From Arthrobacter sp. YD4 (GTDB taxonomy: Bacteria; Actinomycetota; Actinomycetes; Actinomycetales; Micrococcaceae), in assembly GCF_030410515.1 (NCBI RefSeq), contig NZ_JAUHHD010000002.1:41419-105418 (forward strand): a DNA stretch of 64,000 nucleotides. The letters run 5' to 3'. Position numbers and translations under genes: made by a program. The notes under the pieces are model-generated. The model saw only the letters and a list, made by a program, of their open reading frames with translations. It searched no databases and had not been told where the DNA came from. Of the stretch, positions 58,453 through 64,000 are shown piece after piece. How positions within the stretch are numbered: position 1 is the first letter of the stretch; every line of letters starts with the position of its first letter.

Positions 58453-60159
58453 ATGACTTCAGCTACAACCACAGCGGTAGGCGCCCTCCTCGGAGCTGCA
58501 TTGCTCACCGGCTCGGCCGTGACGGCCTCCGCGGCAGATGGCGGGCGCCCGAACAACGAGCAGACCCAGAACCACGGCTCCGGCCAGGATGAGAACAGGG
58601 ACAGCGACGCCGGCAAGGGCGGCAGGCACGTCCTCGTCCTCTCCGTGGACGGCCTGCACCAGAAGGATCTCGACTGGTATGTGAAGGCTCATCCGAATTC
58701 CGCCCTGGCTTCACTGGTGAAGCACGGCACCAGCTACACCCACGCCCAGACGCCGGTTCCATCGGATTCCTTTCCCGGGATGGTGGGCCAGTTCACCGGC
58801 GGGAACCCGGGAACCACCGGCATCTACTACGACGACACGTATAACCGGGCGCTCCTGCCCGCGGGCACCACCGACTGCAAGACCACCGCGCCCGGCACCG
58901 AGGTGGCCCTCACCGAGGCCGCCGACAAGAACCCGGATGCCCTCGACGCCAGCCAGGGACTCACGGGCCTGCCCGCCAGCATCATGGCGATGACCGGGCA
59001 CCCGGAAACCCTCCTCAACCCGGCAGCGCTCCCGGTGGACCCGGCTACCTGCAGGCCGGTCCTCCCCCACCAGTACCTGAAGGTCAACACCGTTTTCGAG
59101 GTCGCGAAAAGCGCGGGCATGACGACGGCGTGGTCAGACAAGCACCCCGCCTACGAAATCCTCAACGGCCCCTCAGGCAAGGGTGTGGACGATCTCTTCA
59201 CCCCCGAAATCAACAGCAAGGCCCCCGCCCCGTTCACCGGTGACTGGACGCAGGACAACGCAGCAACCCAGCAATACGACGGCTACAAGGTTCAGGCAGT
59301 CCTGAACGAGATCGCCGGCAAGGACCACTCAGGTGCCCGGAACGCCGCCGTCCCGTCGATCTTCGGCATGAACTTCCAAGCCGTCTCCACCGCCCAGAAA
59401 CTCCCCACATCCGACGGACTGACCGGCGGCTACCTCCCCGGCGGAACCGTGCCCGGGCCCCTGCTGAGCAAGGCGCTGGACAACGTCGACGCGTCCATCG
59501 GGAAGATGCAATCAGCCCTCTCCGCTGCCGGGCACACCAAGGACACCACCATCATCCTCTCGGCCAAGCACGGACAGTCCCCGACTGACCCGGCTGCCTT
59601 GAACAGGGTGCCCGACAGCCCCGTCATCGACGGACTCAACGCCGCGTGGAAGGCGGCCCACCCAGGCTCCGCGGACCTGGTGGCCTTCTCCACCAACGAC
59701 GACATCATGCAGCTCTGGCTGTCCGATCACTCCCAGGCGGCCGCCCAGTTCGCCAAGGACTACCTCGCATCCCACCCGGCCGCAGGCAACGATGTCAACG
59801 GCGCAGCCCGGACAGTCCAAACGTCCGGACTCAGCCGGGTCTACGCCGGAAGCGAAGTCGCCGGCTACTTCGGCACCAAGACCAGCGACGCGCGTTACCC
59901 GGACATCCTCGGCATCGCACAAACCGGCGTCGTCTTCACGGGTGGAAAGTCAAAGATCGCCGAACACGGCGGAGCCTCCGCCGACGACCGAAACGTCCCG
60001 CTGGTCGTTTCGGGTACAGGCGACGACGAAGCCCGCACCATCACTAACCCCGTCGAGACCACACAGATCGCCCCGACCATCCTCGAAACCCTCGGCTTGG
60101 ACCCCCACAAACTCCAAGCCGTGCAGATCGAAGGCACCAAGGCCCTGCCCCGCCGCTAG
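58453..60159 (+). CDS. Secreted alkaline-phosphatase-superfamily phosphodiesterase
   Basis: A 568-residue exported enzyme. A signal peptide with AxA cleavage (VTASAAD) lies in the first 28 residues. The nucleotide pyrophosphatase/phosphodiesterase fold is shown by VLVLSVDGLHQKDL (first metal Asp), PVPSDSFPGMVGQFTGG (nucleophile Thr/Ser region), TTAWSDKHPAYEIL (Asp/His) and the C-terminal AEHGGASADDRNVPLVVSG (His/Asp). The substrate might be nucleotides or phosphodiesters outside the cell. It is preceded by a structured leader and followed by a strong terminator. Confidence 0.9.
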   Translation: MTSATTTAVGALLGAALLTGSAVTASAADGGRPNNEQTQNHGSGQDENRDSDAGKGGRHVLVLSVDGLHQKDLDWYVKAHPNSALASLVKHGTSYTHAQTPVPSDSFPGMVGQFTGGNPGTTGIYYDDTYNRALLPAGTTDCKTTAPGTEVALTEAADKNPDALDASQGLTGLPASIMAMTGHPETLLNPAALPVDPATCRPVLPHQYLKVNTVFEVAKSAGMTTAWSDKHPAYEILNGPSGKGVDDLFTPEINSKAPAPFTGDWTQDNAATQQYDGYKVQAVLNEIAGKDHSGARNAAVPSIFGMNFQAVSTAQKLPTSDGLTGGYLPGGTVPGPLLSKALDNVDASIGKMQSALSAAGHTKDTTIILSAKHGQSPTDPAALNRVPDSPVIDGLNAAWKAAHPGSADLVAFSTNDDIMQLWLSDHSQAAAQFAKDYLASHPAAGNDVNGAARTVQTSGLSRVYAGSEVAGYFGTKTSDARYPDILGIAQTGVVFTGGKSKIAEHGGASADDRNVPLVVSGTGDDEARTITNPVETTQIAPTILETLGLDPHKLQAVQIEGTKALPRR

Positions 60160-60182
60160 GCCCGCCACGAAGTAGACCCCAG

Positions 60183-60219
60183 AGGGGGCTTCCGCAGGAC
60201 AACCCTGTGGAGGCCCCCT
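60183..60219 (+). terminator. Terminator after the secreted phosphodiesterase gene
   Basis: A 16-bp stem with two G-T wobbles (AGGGGGC...GCCCCCT) and a 5-base loop, 24 bases after the stop codon. No T-run of note. Confidence 0.75.
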
Positions 60220-60373
60220 GCTGTCAGGTTGTCCAAGCGCTGCCCTAACTGTCCCACCCTCGCCGCGGCCCGTCCCGGCACTGTGATCACGGCCCGAATC
60301 AACATGGCGCCGCATTCGAGAAAGCAGGTGTCATGTCACTGGACGGTTAATCCCGCTGACTTTGAGCCGCCGA

Positions 60374-61606
60374 TTAGCGGGAGAGCCCGCCTTTCCCCCG
60401 CTGCGCGCCGACGGTTGCACCGGCGCGGGACTTTCGCGCCTTGGGTGCGTCCTTACCCATGGTCACGGCTGCGCTGGGGTGAGTACCTTCGCTTCGGGCC
60501 GCAACGAGCCGTCCCCGGATCTGGACTTCGTTCGCCCCGGTGTTCTCCAACGAGTCCGCGAACTTCCCCAGATGATCAGCTGAACCGTATCCGGAGGCTG
60601 ACGCGGTTTCTGCTTTTAGGCCTTGGTCTGTGAGCCGGCTGCTGTCGCTGCCGGTAACCCGGTCCTCGATTTCGCGGCCCACGCTTTCCATCCGGCTGAA
60701 GAGTTCCTTCTCGGCCGCCTCGTAGCGCTGTTCCATCGAGGTCCATTCGGAGCCGGTGAAACCTGCCTCAGCCAGGAGCCTGGTTTCGTGCATCTCCTTT
60801 GCTGCCTGAACGAAGCCGGGGTCTTCGAAGTGCAAGTTGCCGGCGCCGTTGACGTTCTCGGCTGTCTCCTTGCGGAGCTGGTCGATGTCGGGACCGTGGA
60901 CGCCGTCCCTGCCGATGAGGAAGAGGCGTTCCTTCACGGTGGCGTCGGCGGCCTCGATGGCCGCGGGAGTCTTAGCTGCGTGAGCTGTCTGCAGAGCTGC
61001 TGCCAGTTCCGGGTTGGCGAGGTATTCGACGGGGACCCGGTGGCGTTCCATCTCAGGTGCCAAGACGGTGGCCTGGGTGCGGAGTTCTTCGAGGCGGGCT
61101 GCAGCGAGCAGGGCCATGGCCTTCTCGTGCTCGGCGGCCGCCGCACGGGTCTCTTCCTGGCTGCGTAGTAGCGCGTCCTGTCGTGCCCGTTCGGTGGTGA
61201 TGGTCTGTATGCCGGACTCGAGGTAGGCGGCATCAGCTCCAACGTCCCGAGTGTCGATGCCGTACCGGTCGAAGACCGCCTCCCGGATCTTCTCCGAAGC
61301 GGCCAGGGCCGCGGGGTCGTGGGTCTTCCACGATTCAGCCGCGGTGTACGCCGTCGCGATGTCCCGGGGCTGCGCCTTGTCCCACCACTGCTCTTTGTCG
61401 ACCGGGGCGAGGGCCGCCCGTGCTGCACTGCGCTCGGCTGTCAGGCGGGCGTTCGCCTCGTAGACTGCCTGGGTAGCTGTGTGCTCTTCCTGGCGCTGCG
61501 ACTCCTGCCTGCGACGGGCCAGCGTTTCGGCAATGCGTGACCCGATCAGCAACGACTGCCGCAGGCCGCCGTCGACAACGTCATCCATTCCATCAGCGTC
61601 ACTCAT
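60374..61606 (-). CDS. Mobilisation-type helical protein
   Basis: A 410-residue hydrophilic protein dominated by Ala/Glu/Arg helices and probable coiled coils (ESQRQEEHTATQAVYEANAR, AAAEHEKAMALLAAARLEEL). Proteins of this type follow relaxase genes in actinobacterial integrative elements. A C-terminal Lys/Arg/Gly-rich tail (KARKSRAGATVGAQRGKGG) could bind DNA. The upstream relaxase fragment ends 33 bases away on the same strand, supporting a former mobilisation operon. Function is not known. Confidence 0.65.
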   Translation of the reverse strand: MSDADGMDDVVDGGLRQSLLIGSRIAETLARRRQESQRQEEHTATQAVYEANARLTAERSAARAALAPVDKEQWWDKAQPRDIATAYTAAESWKTHDPAALAASEKIREAVFDRYGIDTRDVGADAAYLESGIQTITTERARQDALLRSQEETRAAAAEHEKAMALLAAARLEELRTQATVLAPEMERHRVPVEYLANPELAAALQTAHAAKTPAAIEAADATVKERLFLIGRDGVHGPDIDQLRKETAENVNGAGNLHFEDPGFVQAAKEMHETRLLAEAGFTGSEWTSMEQRYEAAEKELFSRMESVGREIEDRVTGSDSSRLTDQGLKAETASASGYGSADHLGKFADSLENTGANEVQIRGRLVAARSEGTHPSAAVTMGKDAPKARKSRAGATVGAQRGKGGLSR

Positions 61607-61639
61607 CGTGTTCCCCTTTGCACTAGGTGGTGTCCGTCT

Positions 61640-62689
61640 CTATCGGTCCAAGCCCGGCGCGGAATCGCGTCGGCTCGGGTGAAGGATTTTGGCCGGCGCC
61701 GCCGGCGTCGGGGTTTCGGGCACCACCGATCCGGGACGGATCGGCGCCATGCCGCGCCGGGCAATGTCGACGGACCTAGGCGGCACTGCCGCTTCCGTCG
61801 CCGGGCCCTGTCCCGCGCCGACCAAGACCGGCTTGGGCATAGTCGCGGTAAACGGGGCCAGCTGCTGTTCGACCACCGCCCGGATACGCTGGGCCTCACG
61901 GGTTCGTCCGGACTGCTGGTGCATTTCGTAGACCGCGAAGGCGGTGTTGATGAGCTGAACCATGAGGACAGTCTGCGCCGCCGTCCTGTCCTTACTAGAA
62001 GCGGCCATGAACAACATGGCGGTACCGGCAATGGAGGGCAGCGCGACCGGCTTACCGTGCTGGCGCGGCGCCCGGAGCTGGGCCGTGCGGGACAGTTCCG
62101 CGGCGGTGGCGGCGAGCGGTCCGGGCGTTGTTTCGAGCCGGTGCGACCATGCCGCGAAGGCGCCGGAAACGTCCCTTGCTGCTTTCGCCCAGGTCGCGTG
62201 ATCGTCGCGGGGAATGGACCGCAACTGGTCTGCCAGTGCGGTCGCATTCCGGGTGTATTCGACCCACATCTGTTCCGGCGGGGTTCCGTTCTCGGGACCG
62301 GTCTTGGAGACGGTGCGGCGGTTGCGGGCGGCGGCGTTCCACTCGGCTGCTGCGGCGGTGGCCAGTTGCGGTGAGTCCATCCAGTTCTCACGCAGGGCAC
62401 CGAGCTTCAGGTCCGAGGCTAGGGTTCCGCCGCCGAACCAGATGGGCCGCTGTCCGGGCTTGGGTCGTTCGGCCACGGAGTAACCGACGATGACGTCCGT
62501 GGTGTTCTTGGCGTAGCGCGGACGAACGAGTAGGCCGGTGGCGCGGGTGCGGCGGACAAACTCATCTTCGGTTGCGGAGGCGCTGGCGCTGGCACGGACC
62601 TTTCGTGCCAGCGAGGACCGGTGCATCTCGCGTTCGTCACGGACTGCCGTGGCCTTCTCGGCGCGGTCGTAGCCGCGGGTGGCGTGCAC
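61640..62689 (-). pseudogene. C-terminal fragment of a relaxase
   Basis: A 349-residue frame beginning HATRGYDRAEKA. The segments LARKVRASASASATEDEFVR, GLLVRPRYAKNTTDVIVGYS and PIWFGGGTLASDLKLGALRE are typical of the C-terminal half of actinobacterial MobA-like relaxases, which also carry an N-terminal His-hydrophobe-His nuclease domain. That domain is missing: the reading frame runs straight into the cupin gene about 62690-62740. A transmembrane-like stretch (TAMLFMAASS) is in the middle. The fragment may still be translated from the GTG at 62689 but cannot nick DNA. Confidence 0.82.
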
Positions 62690-63047
62690 GCTGGAGAGTT
62701 GATGGGTCTTCGCCGTTTTGGAGCATGGCTATGTGTTCCATGAAGCAGCCTGGTGCAGCGGCGTGCCAGTGTTCCTCCCCGGGAGGGGTGTAGAGGGTCT
62801 GGCCGGGGTGGACTTCGATAATCTTGCCGTCCCGGGTGCCGAAACGTCCTATCCCTTGGGTGACCCGCAAGTACTGGCCGTACTCGTGGGAGTGCCAGGC
62901 CGTGCGTGCTCCAGGCGCAAAGCGTACGGTCGCCACGACCATTGTCTGGCCTTCCTCATGGGGCATCGCGATCGGATCAAGCCACACATCTCCTGCGAAC
63001 CGCTCCGGCGGGTTCTTGGTGGTGGGCAGAACGGGCTCGATGTTCAT
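62637..63047 (-). CDS. Cupin-domain protein with replaced C-terminus
   Basis: A 136-residue protein. The cupin core is complete: metal ligands in ARTAWHSHEYGQYLRVTQG (two His, Tyr) and PGEEHWHAAAPGCFMEHIAM. The usual family end after AMLQNGEDP is replaced by a basic tail (RARHPRLRPRREGH) read from relaxase DNA in another frame; the two genes overlap by 53 bases. The core may still fold, since the new tail follows the last strand. It is the fourth gene from the right in a minus-strand operon with CMD, SnoaL-like and aldo/keto reductase genes. Confidence 0.85.
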   Translation of the reverse strand: MNIEPVLPTTKNPPERFAGDVWLDPIAMPHEEGQTMVVATVRFAPGARTAWHSHEYGQYLRVTQGIGRFGTRDGKIIEVHPGQTLYTPPGEEHWHAAAPGCFMEHIAMLQNGEDPSTLQRARHPRLRPRREGHGSP

Positions 63048-63055
63048 GATGTGCC

Positions 63056-63388
63056 TTACTTGTTGTCGGTGAAAACACCCTTGGCAACGCCCATCGCGGA
63101 CATGCCTTTGGGCCAGCCAGCGTAGAGCGTGACATGGGTGATGGCTTCAATAAGCTCCTCTTGGGTCAGGCCATTTTGCACGGCACGACCGAGGTGGGAA
63201 CCGAGCTGTTCGGTGTTTCCACCAGCTGTGAGCACCGCGACGGTGATGAGGCTGCGGTCGCGTGGGCTCAGTTCGGGCCGGTTCCACACATCTTCGAAGA
63301 GCATGTCGTCTGTGAGTTCGGCGAGCTTCGGGGCGAAGTCCCCGAACATTTTCCGGCCCCCGCCGACCTGTTTGGGATTCTCCGTCAT
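63056..63388 (-). CDS. Carboxymuconolactone decarboxylase family protein
   Basis: A 110-residue protein of the CMD/AhpD-like all-helical family (MFGDFAPKLAELTDDMLFED, ELSPRDRSLITVAVLTAGGN, LEAITHVTLYAGWPKGMSA in slightly altered form). The CxxC of AhpD is missing, so it is not a peroxidase and belongs to the decarboxylase-like group. CMD-cupin gene pairs are common, suggesting a joint pathway in aromatic or quinone metabolism or stress response. AAGG lies before the ATG. Confidence 0.92.
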   Translation of the reverse strand: MTENPKQVGGGRKMFGDFAPKLAELTDDMLFEDVWNRPELSPRDRSLITVAVLTAGGNTEQLGSHLGRAVQNGLTQEELIEAITHVTLYAGWPKGMSAMGVAKGVFTDNK

Positions 63389-63454
63389 TATGGCCCTTCC
63401 TTTCAGTGGTGCTTGGTGCCGCTTTAGTTGCTCAAATTCCGTTGAGGTGGCTGG

Positions 63455-63817
63455 TTACCAGGTCGAGGCGACGGTGCGGGTCACCGTTACTTCACCGTCG
63501 TGGGCCTCGAACGTGGCGTGGAGGGTGAGCCGCCAGGTGGCTCTCGATCCCCAGATAGTGGCGTCGGTGAGTGTCCGGGCCGTCAGTGCTGGTGGGGTCC
63601 CTTCGGGGCTGGAGGTAGCTTCCACTGTCTCCATCCGGTGGTATCGCATCTGTCCGGATGCGATGGCGTCCAGCCATTCCGCTTTGGACTGCACATACCC
63701 GGTCATGTGGGTCAGGGTGAAGTCCTCCGCGAGAAGCCCATCCAGTTCTTCGATGTCCCCTGCCACCATCGCCTGGCACATGGTTTCGAAAAGGGAACCG
63801 ATCGGTTCAGTGCTCAC
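63455..63817 (-). CDS. NTF2-like / SnoaL-like (DUF4440) protein
   Basis: A 120-residue protein with the cone-shaped NTF2 fold ([60 protein letters not shown]). A small hydrophobic pocket with His in THMTGY is typical. It may act as a lyase or isomerase or as a binding protein. Its ATG overlaps the stop of the aldo/keto reductase gene by four bases, so the pair is coupled. Confidence 0.87.
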   Translation of the reverse strand: MSTEPIGSLFETMCQAMVAGDIEELDGLLAEDFTLTHMTGYVQSKAEWLDAIASGQMRYHRMETVEATSSPEGTPPALTARTLTDATIWGSRATWRLTLHATFEAHDGEVTVTRTVASTW

Positions 63818-64000
63818 GACGGGTTCCGGCGGCGTGCCCGGGCGGTAAGTTCGTGGGCGCCGTAACTGTTGTCGTCCGGGTTCACGGTGACCCCGGGGGC
63901 TACGAGTTTGTCGATCCTGTCCAGCACATCGGCGCTGAGGTGGGTATCTGCGGCGGGGAGGTAGGACTCCAGCTGTTCCATGGTGCGCGGACCCACGATT
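63814..64000 (-). CDS. Aldo/keto reductase, C-terminal part (runs off the window)
   Basis: The last 61 codons of an aldo/keto reductase. [20 protein letters not shown] and [18 protein letters not shown] are the usual NADPH-binding end of this family. The start and TIM-barrel lie beyond the right edge, so activity cannot be judged. It is the first visible gene of the operon running leftward through the SnoaL-like, CMD and cupin genes. Confidence 0.9.
   Translation of the reverse strand, partial: IVGPRTMEQLESYLPAADTHLSADVLDRIDKLVAPGVTVNPDDNSYGAHELTARARRRNPS

Overview
The window is high-GC DNA from an actinobacterium, most likely a member of the Micrococcaceae (Arthrobacter or Pseudarthrobacter type). 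The signs are a GTP-dependent PEP carboxykinase, many GTG starts, an actinobacterial c-di-AMP riboswitch in front of a cell-wall enzyme, and actinobacterial families such as KstD-like FAD dehydrogenases, TIGR03086 and TadE/TadG-like proteins. No species is claimed.

Layout 1, core-like chromosome (1 to about 28.8 kb). It begins with pckG on the minus strand, tRNA-Arg(ACG) and an FAD/NAD(P) disulfide oxidoreductase. Next is an operon of an ABC-like ATPase with a broken Walker A, a YhgE/Pip membrane protein and a TetR regulator, preceded by a 16-bp palindrome. Two tail-to-tail membrane proteins (one an EamA exporter), a SixA-like phosphatase and a receiver-less winged-helix protein follow. A two-component system then sits beside three membrane glycosyltransferases, probably for surface glycosylation from lipid-linked sugars. 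A c-di-AMP riboswitch drives a secreted lysozyme-fold protein. upp, a PAP2 phosphatase, tadA (whose substrate tRNA-Arg(ACG) lies in the same window) and a winged-helix protein follow. The last unit is a three-gene dehydrogenase / degenerate QueD / glycosyltransferase operon, and the block ends at tRNA-Ser(CGA).

Layout 2, accessory region (28.8 to 64 kb). After tRNA-Ser the sequence becomes a patchwork: short stress and detoxification genes (mscL, DUF1003, VOC, YciI, SRPBCC, ArsR, ABC exporter, carboxymuconolactone decarboxylase, cupin), nuclease-like genes (DUF5655, YhcG), decayed remnants and long gaps. It holds dif-like XerC/XerD sites, duplicated YhcG-type tails, a 120-bp direct repeat 4.38 kb apart and a three-copy hairpin family with compensatory changes. 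An IS110 element is present. A truncated relaxase with a mobilisation-type partner abuts a cupin gene whose 3' end it replaced. These features suggest repeated integration and recombination.

Most promising for novelty: the dif-like modules with YhcG-type tails; the three-way-junction RNA leader before the secreted phosphodiesterase at 58.45 kb; the nested inverted repeats in the non-coding end of the IS110 element (candidate bridge RNA); the catalytically stripped QueD homologue in its conserved-looking operon; and the nucleotide-binding-deficient ABC-like subunit paired with a YhgE/Pip protein. All function statements come from reading the sequence; no database search was run.
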